A stretch of DNA of 12,144 nucleotides from Oehlia diaphana (Eukaryota > Glomeromycota > Glomeromycetes > Glomerales > Glomeraceae), in contig QZLH01000409.1 of the NCBI GenBank assembly GCA_003833135.1, forward strand, positions 1 through 12,144, read 5' to 3'. Under the pieces are notes generated by a model, which was not told where the DNA came from, did not search any database, and was given only the letters and a program-made list of their open reading frames with translations. Positions 1 to 8,126 of this stretch are shown here, in pieces. Positions within the stretch are counted from its first letter, which is position 1; every line of letters starts with the position of its first letter. Made by a program: the position numbers and the translations under genes.

Positions 1-7
1 AACAGAA

Positions 8-318
8 ATGTTCTCAAATTACGAGAACAATAATGTCCTCAAATTATGAGGACAAAAATGTCCTTAAATTACATGGACAAAAAATTAATAATGTCTCATA
101 GTTGTGACTTGTGAGGACAAAAATCATGTTCTCATAGTTAGTTGTAAGGACAAAATTGTCTCATAGTTGCAAGGACAAAAATCATATCCTCATAGTTGTG
201 AGGACAAAATCATGTCCTCATAGTTGCGAGGACAAAAATCATGTCCTCATAGTTGCAAGGACAAAAAGCATTCCTCATAGTTGTGAGGACAAAAGTTGCG
301 AGGACAAAAATGTCCTCG
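8..318. repeat. Palindromic minisatellite, about 28-bp unit, about 11 copies
   Basis: A degenerate tandem array. The typical unit reads ATGTCCTCATAGTTG, then YGAGGACAAAAATC. Every unit contains an inverted pair (GTCCTC ... GAGGAC) around a 7-8 nt spacer, so each repeat is a small palindrome. The spacer is AAATTAC or AAATTAT in the first three units and ATAGTTG in the later ones, so there are two sub-families. The array ends in CGAGGACA-AAAA-TGTCCTCG (299-318), an 8-bp perfect stem. Unit 1 has TGTTCTC/GAGAACA where unit 2 has TGTCCTC/GAGGACA, a paired change that keeps the palindrome. No coding frame is apparent. Confidence 0.9.
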
Positions 319-1260
319 TTGATAAGGTCACATGATCACTACTTAACATTGGCCAATAAAAACCGTGGTTTCCATAGAGGATATAACCTATGCATTTGAG
401 ACACGATGGATAAGGTTATATCCTTTGCCGATCAGGCTAATGGGGTGAGATCTGCTACGGATATCCGAATTTACAAAATTAATTACAAATCGGATTAACG
501 GATCATGGATTCATCTGGATTTTAATACTAGCCGGAATAAATTTAAGGATTGTCAGGACGTTGTAATGCTAGAAAATACCTAGTGAGTTTACTATATATA
601 GGATGCAGTATTATATTTATAAGGAGTATATAAAAATATGAGAAATATTATTTGTTACAAATCTCCTGAGTCACGAGATTAAAATGACTTATATGTAACA
701 TTTCGGGTTACATAGTTCTATCCTTAGTTTCTTAATGATTTTATAATTTTGAGTGATGATTAAGTCTATTAGTTATTTTTAATTGAAGAGTAAATTTTAA
801 GTTTTATTGGTTACTTATAATTTAAGAATTACGTATGAATTATGTCGATCAAAAAATCAGAAGTATATCCAGAAAAAGATACATAAGTACAAAATTTTAT
901 TGGAGTAATTTTTCAAGTTTGCGAATTTTATTAATGATTTAGCTGGTGGCTTCATTGGGTAAAACGAGTTATTTTATTAATTTTATTCATGAATTTTATT
1001 TTATTTTTATATTTTTGGGAGGCGAATTCATGAAATTCATGAATTTTTATTAGAGAAATATTTTATGAAAGTGGTTTTTGGTGAATTTTTCATGAAAAAT
1101 AATTTGATTTTATGAATACGGAAGGGGAATTTATTGCATTTGATGAATTTTATGAAAATTATTTATTTTATTTGATGATTTTCATGAGAACATTTATTTT
1201 TATTAGACGAATTTTATTTTTATTTTACTATTTCATTTAATTATTATTTCATTATGAATA
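319..1260. other. AT-rich intergenic stretch without a recognised gene
   Basis: About 940 bases with no open frame I can support. Besides the 378-424 inverted repeat it holds an 8-bp stem with a 7-nt loop, TATGTAAC / GTTACATA (692-714), and a TATA-like run near 590-635. From about 960 to 1260 it becomes a low-complexity mosaic of TTCATGAATTTTAT and ATTTTATTTTTAT pieces, which looks like a degenerate simple repeat. It runs up to the target site of the retrotransposon at 1261. Confidence 0.6.
378..424. repeat. 12-bp perfect inverted repeat
   Basis: AGGATATAACCT at 378-389 is the exact reverse complement of AGGTTATATCCT at 413-424, with a 23-nt spacer. It lies just right of the minisatellite. 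It could form a hairpin or be the edge of a degraded element. No target duplication was found. Confidence 0.7.
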
Positions 1261-1279
1261 TCTTATTTTGAACAAATGT
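1261..1279. repeat. Target-site duplication (3' side) of the LINE insertion
   Basis: TCTTATTTTGAACAAATGT occurs here and again at 2397-2415 with no mismatch over 19 bases. The matching stops exactly at the A-rich tail on one side and at the truncated coding end on the other. A perfect long duplication is what target-primed reverse transcription leaves. Confidence 0.9.
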
Positions 1280-1311
1280 ATTTTATTTTTATTTTTTATT
1301 TTTATAACCAT

Positions 1312-1530
1312 GTGAACTAGATTACAGAAAGATAAATAAGAACTACATAAAGAAGTCGAACATTATTTAAAACTACGCTATAATCAAACCGTCTGAAGGC
1401 GGTGCCACCTGGTGTGAATATACTAAACCATGGAGGATCAACCGTAGCATCACCTACCGTCAAAAGGACTACACTAGGGAAAAGGGGCGATAAAGGTTAT
1501 ATAAAAAAATATATGTGTATACTATAGGGA
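1312..1530 (-). other. 3' region of the LINE, less AT-rich, with a second open frame
   Basis: This lies between the coding stop (1531) and the A-rich tail. It is clearly richer in GC than its surroundings (about 1380-1490). A minus-strand frame without stops runs from about 1496 to 1320 and includes GDATVDPPWFSIFTPGGTAF, but it lacks an obvious start. Such conserved 3' ends usually act as the recognition site for the element's own reverse transcriptase. Whether the frame is translated is unknown. Confidence 0.5.
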
Positions 1531-2396
1531 TCAGATAAAAGTAAGATCAGGTAAATAGTCAAAATTATTGAACGATAGAGTGTCTCTATAAGATTCCCAA
1601 GTACCACTGTGTAAAAAATTGCAAGTGGTCCACCGTATACTGGTGGAATCATCTAGGTTAGCTAAATGTTTGAAATAAGGTAAAGACTTATTATAATAGT
1701 AAGCTGAATAACAGCCTCGTAAACTAGTAGTAGTTGAAGGAGGACATGTTATATTTAAAGTGTTTCTTGAACTATGTGTATTATGTCGTTGATATTGTTT
1801 CTTTTTCTTCGAAGTGATGTTTAGGGATTTCTCCCATTTTTTAAAATTTTGAGCTCGTACCGCCCAAGTAGAAATTTTAAGAGCTGCAGTAAAATCAGCA
1901 ACATATTGTATTAATAAACGGTCACAGAGTTTTTGTTGACCAAAATACATATAAAATAATTCAGTTAGATCTGCCGGGATTAGATGGTATAAAAGTAAAA
2001 TCCACGGTTGTTCTCTTGGTACATATGTACCGTCTTGTGGGGTTGTTGGATTTGTGTGGTGTAGTAAAGCTGTGTCTATTGTGTCAGGTAGTAGTTTAAA
2101 CATGTTGGAATTGTTGATATTATGATCTATATCAAAAGTGAAGCTACTGGTATTTTTTGCTTTAATTAAATCAGAGAGTTTTTGTTTATATTCGTTTAAA
2201 AGGATTGAAATATTTGATCGATGGGATGGGCATAATCCTGTGTGTACGTTCGTATCTTCATATTTGTTGCAATTTATACATAGAATTTGACCTGGTGGGT
2301 ATAAATTTGGGTAGTTGCGTCGTAATATATCACCCGTAGCGCAATTAAATGTAGATTTTTTGACTTTTTCTGCGTGGATTTTTCTCAATTTGTCAC
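1531..2396 (-). CDS. C-terminal end of a LINE polyprotein, with CCHC knuckle (partial)
   Basis: An uninterrupted frame of about 285 codons. It has no real start: the frame is open across the insertion junction (2396) up to a stop at 2424, and the apparent first codon is a TTG. Early residues include TGDILRRNYPNLY followed by a putative zinc knuckle, C37-x2-C40-x8-H49-x3-C53 (CINCNKYEDTNVHTGLCPSH). This matches the C-terminal Cys-Cys-His-Cys region that follows the reverse transcriptase in many LINE proteins, a region thought to help nucleic-acid binding. About 230 residues follow with no domain I recognise. They include a basic patch (KKWEKSLNITSKKKKQYQRH) and a Ser/Thr-rich stretch. No RNase H motifs are visible. 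The truncated copy cannot transpose by itself. Identity as a LINE rests on the knuckle and on the insertion structure, not on a catalytic domain. Confidence 0.7.
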
Positions 2397-2415
2397 TCTT
2401 ATTTTGAACAAATGT
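2397..2415. repeat. Target-site duplication (5' side) of the LINE insertion
   Basis: Second copy of TCTTATTTTGAACAAATGT, identical to 1261-1279. It marks the 5'-truncated end of the retrotransposon. Confidence 0.9.
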
Positions 2416-2442
2416 TAATAATTATTTTTTCGATAAAGAATT

Positions 2443-2520
2443 TCATGTAAGGTCACCAGACCTGGCCTTACAAGGTCCACATGACCATATAGCAGGAGCA
2501 GACACATCATGTGTTTTCAT
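2443..2520 (-). other. GC-rich island with a hairpin and a 25-codon frame
   Basis: A short block of about 75 bases with near-balanced composition inside very AT-rich DNA. GTAAGGTCA / TGGCCTTAC (2447-2471) forms a 9-pair stem with one G-T wobble. On the minus strand an ATG at 2520 opens a 25-codon frame (WSCGPCKARSGDLT at its end). I recognise no family. It may be the edge of another repeat, a small structured RNA, or a peptide frame by chance. Confidence 0.35.
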
Positions 2521-4055
2521 GTTATACAATTCAAATTATTTATAGACCAGAATTTAAACGTAACATCGTAACATTAAATTTTTTTAGTTATATTCTTTAT
2601 TATTAATAAATTAGCAAATAACACTGCAATTATCCTATAATTTCATTTTAATATGATAAACAACATAAAAAAGAAATGAATAAATCCCAAATCATTGTTA
2701 TAATCCACTTGTAGAAGTATTGAAATACATTATGTACTATTCTAATAATATGTAATTAATTTTTCTAACTCTTTTTTGCAAAAAAATCTATATACTTTCA
2801 TCAAGGATAAGCTGTACTCCAATACAACAAGATAGATTTGTTGATGTTACATCATTAGACTCTAATTAATTTTTTAATTTTGTAATACCTAAACAATCCT
2901 CAAACCAAATAATTCTTTTCTGTTCCAGCCCCGATTTTAGGAATGCTCAGCACGCTAACATGTTTAAGTTATATAGAATATATCAAAGCAACTACAATTT
3001 GGAATTACATGCATATTCTTGTAAATATTGAATCCCTAATGGGTAAATACTCTCTATTTGGTGCCTATTTCGAACTGATTTAATGAACTTGATCTAAATA
3101 TGCAACTAAGATTCATGACAAATGTCTTTTTTCCAAAATATACTTACAATCTGTTCGTAAAAGTGACCTCAAGTTTCTCTAAAAGGCATAAGTAACAAGA
3201 AACAGAGTATATATTCAGTAATAATATTTGTAACTTAAATTTCGCAATCTTACATTTCTTCATAATCTCTCGTTTATAGTCAATATAGAAACATAAAGTT
3301 ATAAATTAAATTATTTCAAAACAATGCTTAAAAGATGTTAGTAAAAAAAAGAAGATAATTTGAATAATGATAAGTTTGTTAAACATTGGGTCATAATAAT
3401 CTCATCGTCTGTTTTAAAAATTTAGAAAAAAAAAAATTCAAAAACAATAAACTAAAAATACTATGATAGGAAATAAACAAAATCACTTTGAAATATCTTT
3501 GAGTTATATTATTCATTTAATTATATTCTGAATATTTTTTCCCAATTTCTAGTGAATTTTTCTAACTTTAAAATGGTTATTCATAGACAAAAAATTAAAT
3601 AACGTTTATTTATAAAATTACGAACATGAAAAATATGAAAAGAATTATTAACAGAAATATAAAAATAAATATATTGCACATTATAAATATTCATATAACG
3701 TTTTTAGTGAGCTTTTAGTAAATAATACGAGTTTAAAATTTATAATAATTTTTATCAGCAGTGAATATTAATTTTTAATTTTATTTGAACTTTTTTTCTC
3801 TCTTTTTTTTCTAATTAAAAATACAAAATATGATTAGTTATCTATTAGTTGTAGAAAAGCAATTGTAAATAAATTGGATATACTTATAAAAATTTTAAAT
3901 TATCATACATTTATACTATTTCATGCCATAAAAGTATCAATGATAGGTTTTACATGAATAACTTTCACTTGATCATTGTCATTATGAAAACTTATTCGTG
4001 AAAATTTTGAATTTTGAAAACTTCAGTTACGATAAATCTTATATAATTATCCTAA
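2521..4055. other. AT-rich intergenic DNA, no gene seen
   Basis: About 1.5 kb of very AT-rich sequence with many A and T runs and stops in all frames. I see no tRNA, no long repeat and no convincing coding relic. The only compositional change is around 2925-2965, where the sequence is briefly richer in GC. Confidence 0.6.
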
Positions 4056-4058
4056 TTA

Positions 4059-4316
4059 GGCCGTTCCAAATTAATTTTTAGTTTAACGTCCTCCCCTCCA
4101 CTTTATTTTTGAAAATTTTAAAATAATTTAAATACATACTATGTTCACATATGTTTAAAGCATCCCTTCTCTTTTCTAAAATTAAGTGGTACCGAATATT
4201 TCAAAAACTTTCGAGATTTCAATGTTTGAATATTATGTTTGTTTAAATTATTCACTCCACTCCCTCAAATTTTTCAGACAGAAAGGACGTTAAACTAATT
4301 ATTAGTTGGAATGGCC
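4059..4316. mobile_element. Tourist/PIF-Harbinger-like MITE, 258 bp
   Basis: The termini are inverted repeats of about 34 bp. The left one (4059-4092) begins GGCCGTTCCAA and ends AGTTTAACGTCCT. The reverse complement of the right one (4284-4316) begins GGCCATTCCAA and ends AGTTTAACGTCCT, with a few substitutions and one indel between them. Both sides are flanked by TTA (4056-4058 and 4317-4319). GGCC-type termini with a 3-bp TTA/TAA target duplication are diagnostic of PIF/Harbinger and its Tourist MITEs. The interior is AT-rich and has no coding capacity, so the copy is non-autonomous and would need a transposase from elsewhere. Confidence 0.85.
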
Positions 4317-4319
4317 TTA

Positions 4320-5264
4320 TACAAAATTAGAAAAGTCATAAGAGTTTAACATTATTGTCCGCAGCTAAATATCTTACCTCAAAATCAATTTATGTCGAAT
4401 GATAATCAAATTGAACGCAGCCACTTGCATACTAGTTAGCAACTTATAAATTATGTGGAAGATGCACTGTATTGAGATAGTTTATTCGTTATACCTCTAA
4501 GATTGTTATATCTTTCAAAAAAAAAAATATTAATAGGTTTGTATTGATTAAATTTCCAGCTATTTGTTAAAATTATAACTGAATTGGTTATGTATTTTAA
4601 AATCACGCGTCAATCCGCTGATCCAGTATTTTTAGCTGGGCACGTGATTCAGATTTGATAGTTTGATTTGTAAAATAAATAACAGCAGTAACACAAAAAA
4701 TTCCACTACCCAGGTCTGTATAACAGCTTTATATCACCCTACTGATCATTTGCCGATCATATAATAATTTGGTTATATGTGACTTTAAAGTTCCAACCGA
4801 AACCACAGAAGTTAGACCGAAACTTGAAACTTAATAGGTTATAGTTTAACTGTTTTAAAACTAATGGCCGAAATAATCCGAACTAATTTTAGGTAATCTA
4901 CGAGTTATGGCCAAACTAATATTTGCAATTATAATGTTATAATTTATGTGATAAATATAAAATTTTCAAAACATCATTAATCAATCCATTTTGCATGAGC
5001 ATGGTTAAATAAAAATTATTTTGATTTTATATATAGTGGAATTTGCAAGAAAAATAGCTTAATAATCATGTTTTTTATGAGATAGATATTGAAATGATCG
5101 GCAAATGATCGTACCTGGTGGCTAAACTTTTATCCGGAGTCCCGTGATTTATAATTCTGGCCGGCACTGTAAATTTGGCCAGAATTACAAATATTTTAAC
5201 CGGTCCCAAGTTCCAACCTCTAGTTCTGTGGCGTTCATATTGGTCATAATTTGACATTACATTT
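4320..5264. other. Gene-free stretch with scattered palindromes
   Basis: No supported gene. Contents: an E-box-type CACGTG at 4640; a 17-bp perfect inverted repeat GATCATTTGCCGATCAT (4744-4760) / ATGATCGGCAAATGATC (5094-5110); and the hairpin TAATTCTGGCC (5152-5162) / GGCCAGAATTA (5177-5187). The same hairpin arms, in the other order, occur at 8737-8767. A short minus-strand open frame (5075-5257) lies across these palindromes and looks accidental. Confidence 0.55.
5152..5187. repeat. GGCCAGAATTA-type hairpin, copy 1
   Basis: Perfect 11-bp arms, TAATTCTGGCC (5152-5162) and GGCCAGAATTA (5177-5187), around a 14-nt loop. It shares its arm sequence with 8737-8767, which suggests a dispersed family and not chance. 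Confidence 0.75.
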
Positions 5265-5720
5265 TTTTAAAATTTTTTCCTTCCTTATCCATTATAGCTC
5301 AACCAATTCCTCTATTATTACTTTTAATTGATGCATCCGCATAATAAAGATTATTGTATTCATCTAATTAGACTCCAAATAATATCTCTAAAACATTCAT
5401 TTTGAATTTTTCATCTTTACATATATTATTAAATATTCCATCCTTTTATCTATTAATAGAAGATCAGTTTCTCCATTTCGTTAAATTTTTTATCAAATAA
5501 TTTCCAATTTGTATTTTTTATATAAAAGCCATTTAATTCTTTATACTTCTCTTCACAAATTTCGTATACTTCAAACACTTCCTTTTACTCACGTCTTTCA
5601 ACATTGATTTCTCTATTTCTTTAAACTAATTAGGTTCAGCATCTTTACCACTTCTATCTGTTTCAGCAGTATCTGTTTCTGTGATTTAAGGTTATTATTT
5701 TCGTCAATTAATTGCAAAGC
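5265..5720 (-). pseudogene. Frame-broken relic with a probable RNase H-like start, likely retroelement-derived
   Basis: Reading the minus strand from 5720 downward, coding-like text continues through three frames. LQLIDENNNLKS is followed, after a shift, by TETDTAETDRSGKDAEPN and, after a TAG, FKEIEKSMLKDVSK. A further shift gives VFEVYEICEEKYKELNGFY and NTNWKLFDKKFNEMEKL. A further frame change gives DGIFNNICKDEKFKMNVLEI and then LYYADASIKSNRGIG, TGA, AIMDKEGK. The last part resembles the first two strands of an RNase H fold (D-x-S near the start of a strand, then GxGWxI), with the TGA where W is expected. That fold occurs in retroelement polyproteins. At least two frameshifts and three stops show that it is dead. 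It ends abruptly near 5265, where palindromic repeat DNA begins. The family assignment is tentative. Confidence 0.6.
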
Positions 5721-5727
5721 GACGTTA

Positions 5728-5887
5728 ACCAATATAAATACCAACCGTACAATATCTATATTGTCGTACGGTTAATGTTCAAATAAACTATAAATATTCG
5801 ATATTGTACGCAAATAAATTATTAATATCAATATTGTATGAAAATAAACTATTAATATCAATATTGCACGATAATGAAAATATTGGT
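5728..5887. repeat. 30-bp minisatellite bounded by short inverted ends
   Basis: Three 30-base units at 5781-5810, 5811-5840 and 5841-5870 follow the pattern AAATAAACTATTAATATCA then ATATTGTACG. Upstream is the hairpin AACCGTAC / GTACGGTT (5743-5750 and 5766-5773), whose ATATTGT-GTACG core resembles the unit ends. ACCAATAT (5728-5735) and ATATTGGT (5880-5887) are inverse copies that frame the whole block. It could be a tiny inverted-repeat element with an expanded interior. No target duplication is visible. Confidence 0.55.
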
Positions 5888-6820
5888 CAAATATACTTTC
5901 TATATACAGTAATACTATATTAACAATTATTTAATTCTAACAATTTCTTTTATACTTTGTAATATACTTAAAAATTTTATATTTGGAAAAGTTAGCAGAA
6001 TATCTGTTATATTTATTATTTAGTTAACTTTATTTATTTATTTATTTATTTATTTTTTTTTTTTGAGTGTAGGATAGAAAAAATAAATAATGATGACACG
6101 ATACGTTAACGAAAGTTCCTTTTCAATAAAACTTTTTGAGGAAAGTAGTAAAATGTCATAAAACAGAAAGTGCTTCCCAGTTAACCAGTTTTAATGAAAA
6201 TATAAGTAAAGGATCGAAATATTTGTTAAATGTAAATTTATAATATCATTAACTGTTAATATATTGCTATGATAAAAATGCATAGTTTATAATTTAGACC
6301 ATAAATAAAAGGTATCTAAAATAAAAGTTTATAGGGAAGTAAGGATAAAGAGGGGCTTGAATCTATACAAGGTATTTTAAACGAAAGTGTCATATGGGCT
6401 ATTTTATGAGGTAAGTTATGTAATATTACAAATCATTATGTATAATTTAATAAGTACCGAGCAATATATAAACTATATAAATAAATAACATTATCGCACA
6501 GCCCTACAGGATAAATTTATTTATCCCCTGATTGGCACCTATGCAAATGTAGTTATACCTACTGGGTAGCAAATTTTATATGTATTTATTTATCCGTTTC
6601 TAGGAAATTTTACAGTAAAATTAACTATTGATTATACTATAATGGACTGATTTGAAAATTTGAGTAATTCGGAAAGATTTGCATATTCCAAATGAGAAAA
6701 TCTTTATTTCAATTTATTTGTAATCTCAATATTATTTTTCAAGTGTAATAGTAATAGTTCCGAAGCTTTTTAAAATTTAATTATTTTTTTAAAATAAAAA
6801 TCTTTCAAAATGAAAAAAAA
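5888..6820. other. AT-rich intergenic DNA, no gene seen
   Basis: Apart from the TTTA/T tract there is only a near-perfect palindrome, GGATAAATTTATTTATCC (6507-6524). A related motif occurs on the far side of the 6823-7398 element (GGGGATAAATCAATTATCTCC at 7499-7519). No coding frame or RNA gene is evident. Confidence 0.55.
6028..6064. repeat. TTTA microsatellite followed by a T tract
   Basis: About six TTTA tetramers run directly into a pure T run that ends at 6064. It is a simple sequence repeat, and length errors in assembly are likely here. Confidence 0.9.
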
Positions 6821-6822
6821 AC

Positions 6823-7398
6823 AGGACCCCGCGTAATATATATATAGGTCATAGGAACGTTTGCTTAGCCATGTGTGAATTTAGGTATAGTTAGAAGAAG
6901 GATTTGCTTAGAATCAATAAAAATTTTCATTATACTCATATATTTAGTTTGCATATTTTCGGCATATTTTTTTATTAGTCATATTTTTTGTTTGCTTATT
7001 TTTAGGATAATTTTGGCCGATCTCTATGGTAACATCTTAAAGCTATTAGAGGATGAAAAAAGATATTATAATGAATATTTTGGTCGGGATGATATTGTTG
7101 AAAAAATGAGGAGGTTTAAAATATATACATAATAGTAGTTATAAGAAATTAAAAAAAAAATTTAAATTTAAAATAATACGATAAATAAATAAATATATTA
7201 GAAGTGATCAGATAGTTAATGATCAGGATAAAATACTAATATAAATAATATTGGTCATATGATTAGTTTGCTTATTTTTTGGCAAAATTTGAGGTCATAT
7301 GTTGAGTTGGCTTATTTATCTTAGTAAAAACTCTTGCGTAGCGCTATTATAAAATTTTCAAAATTTCCTATGACCTATATATATATTACGCGGGTCCT
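6823..7398. mobile_element. 576-bp inverted-repeat DNA element (unclassified MITE or short transposon)
   Basis: Left terminus 6823-6857 and right terminus 7365-7398 are inverse copies of 35 and 34 bases that differ only in one C (AGGACCCCGCG versus AGGACCCGCG). Each continues TAATATATATATAGG and TCATAGGAA. Immediately outside on both sides is AAAAAAAC (6815-6822 and 7399-7406), compatible with an 8-bp target duplication. The A-run makes that call weaker than the TIRs themselves. The TIR does not fit the usual hAT YARNG start, so the superfamily stays open. The interior carries an 85-codon open frame but no transposase signature. The near identity of the ends suggests recent activity or constraint. 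Confidence 0.8.
6875..7135 (+). CDS. Short open frame inside the 576-bp element, unknown function
   Basis: 85 codons from a GTG, open upstream to a TAG at 6866-6868 and ended by TAA at 7133; there is no ATG near the 5' end. The first half is strongly hydrophobic (about residues 17-49, rich in I, F and L), like one or two membrane spans. However, AT-rich DNA readily gives such text. The second half is charged and more protein-like (KLLEDEKRYYNEYFGRDD, then EKMRRF). A TTTTTAG just upstream of the ADLYGN segment could be a splice acceptor, so the second half might be a captured exon. I do not recognise the protein. It may be noise. Confidence 0.25.
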
Positions 7399-7940
7399 AA
7401 AAAAACCAAGCAAAAGAAAAATAAGATTCAACAAATAAAATATACTATATTATACTCACGATATACTATAAAACACTTACTATTGTGTGAATGGCAGGGG
7501 ATAAATCAATTATCTCCTGACTAATTAGGAATAAGTAAAATTTTACTAGGATTGGATAAATGATTGGCCGAAGATAAGTAATACGAGTTACTGGTTTTTA
7601 TATGAATTCGACCTTAACGGATAAATTGAAAAATATCATCAGTAAGGCAGTAATCTAATTATGGACATTTATTCCACATTGCAATATGATTTTAATAATT
7701 TTAAATTAGAAACAGATTGTTAATTTTATTACTCTAGTAGTACATTTAGTTTTAAAAAAATTTTTATTTTGATTAATGAATCAAGTAAATAAGATAAATG
7801 AATAAATACATACAAGTTAATCAATAAAGACTAATATAATTTAATATTTTATCTAACATTATTTCTATTCTTTCATTTTATCATTATATTTTATAACTTC
7901 TTTAAACTAATCAAAAGTTGCAATTCACTAATTGTTGAAA

Positions 7941-7943
<3 letters not shown>
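7399..7943. other. AT-rich intergenic DNA, no gene seen
   Basis: No coding frame or RNA gene is apparent. The stretch includes the GGATAAAT-type palindrome at 7499-7519, related to 6507-6524, and several short A or T runs. Confidence 0.55.
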
Positions 7944-7982
<39 letters not shown>

Positions 7983-7992
7983 AAAAAAAAAA

Positions 7993-8030
<38 letters not shown>
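7944..8030. repeat. Long interrupted poly-A tract
   Basis: 37 consecutive A residues (7944-7980), then further long A runs broken only by a few T residues, up to a G at 8031. No retroelement coding region precedes it, so it cannot be assigned as a tail. Its exact length is unlikely to be reliable. Confidence 0.9.
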
Positions 8031-8032
<2 letters not shown>

Positions 8033-8044
8033 AAAATAAATAAT

Positions 8045-8124
8045 AGTTATTGGGTAGGGGGGTTGAAATATCACCGAACTGCGAAGCAGTTCGGATGATA
8101 TTTTAACCCCCCTACCTAATAACT
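8045..8124. repeat. 80-nt foldback with a 38-pair stem
   Basis: The arms run AGTTATTGGGTAGGGGGGTT onward on the left and the inverse of AGTTATTAGGTAGGGGGGTT onward on the right. They meet at a GAA loop (8083-8085) between GAACTGC and GCAGTTC. Thirty-eight pairs can form. The only departures are two G-T wobbles (8052/8117 and 8065/8104) and one bulged A (8095). A run of six G against six C makes the stem very stable. It sits directly beside the poly-A tract. It could be a foldback element or a structured transcript. Confidence 0.9.
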
Positions 8125-8126
8125 GT

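Larger units (their letters stand above)
1280..2396 (-). mobile_element. 5'-truncated non-LTR (LINE-type) retrotransposon copy
   Basis: Read on the minus strand, the copy begins inside the coding region at 2396, ends the open frame at 1531, continues through a 3' region of about 220 bases and finishes in an A-rich tail (TAAAA-type repeats, about 1280-1311). It is enclosed by perfect 19-bp direct repeats. Length is about 1.1 kb, so only the 3' end of an element several kb long is present. Apurinic endonuclease and reverse transcriptase domains are absent. 5' truncation plus an A-rich tail and a long target duplication is the standard signature of LINE integration. The clade (L1/Tad-like or other) cannot be decided from this piece. 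The coding part has no stop, so the insertion is probably young. Confidence 0.85.

Noticed and set aside
8..318. Possible CRISPR array
   Set aside because: The units are contiguous and degenerate with no unique spacers, there are no cas genes, and the context is eukaryotic.
4801..5231. Second weak inverted match, CCACAGAAGTTAG versus CTAGTTCTGTGG
   Set aside because: It is short and imperfect, and its order relative to the 17-bp inverted pair is not nested, so it does not define element ends.
5075..5257. 60-codon open frame on the minus strand
   Set aside because: It runs across dispersed palindromes (5094-5110, 5152-5187), has no recognisable domain, and its composition follows the repeats.
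7944..8030. Poly-A tract as the tail of a retrotransposon or processed gene
   Set aside because: No coding relic, internal promoter or matching target duplication could be found next to it.
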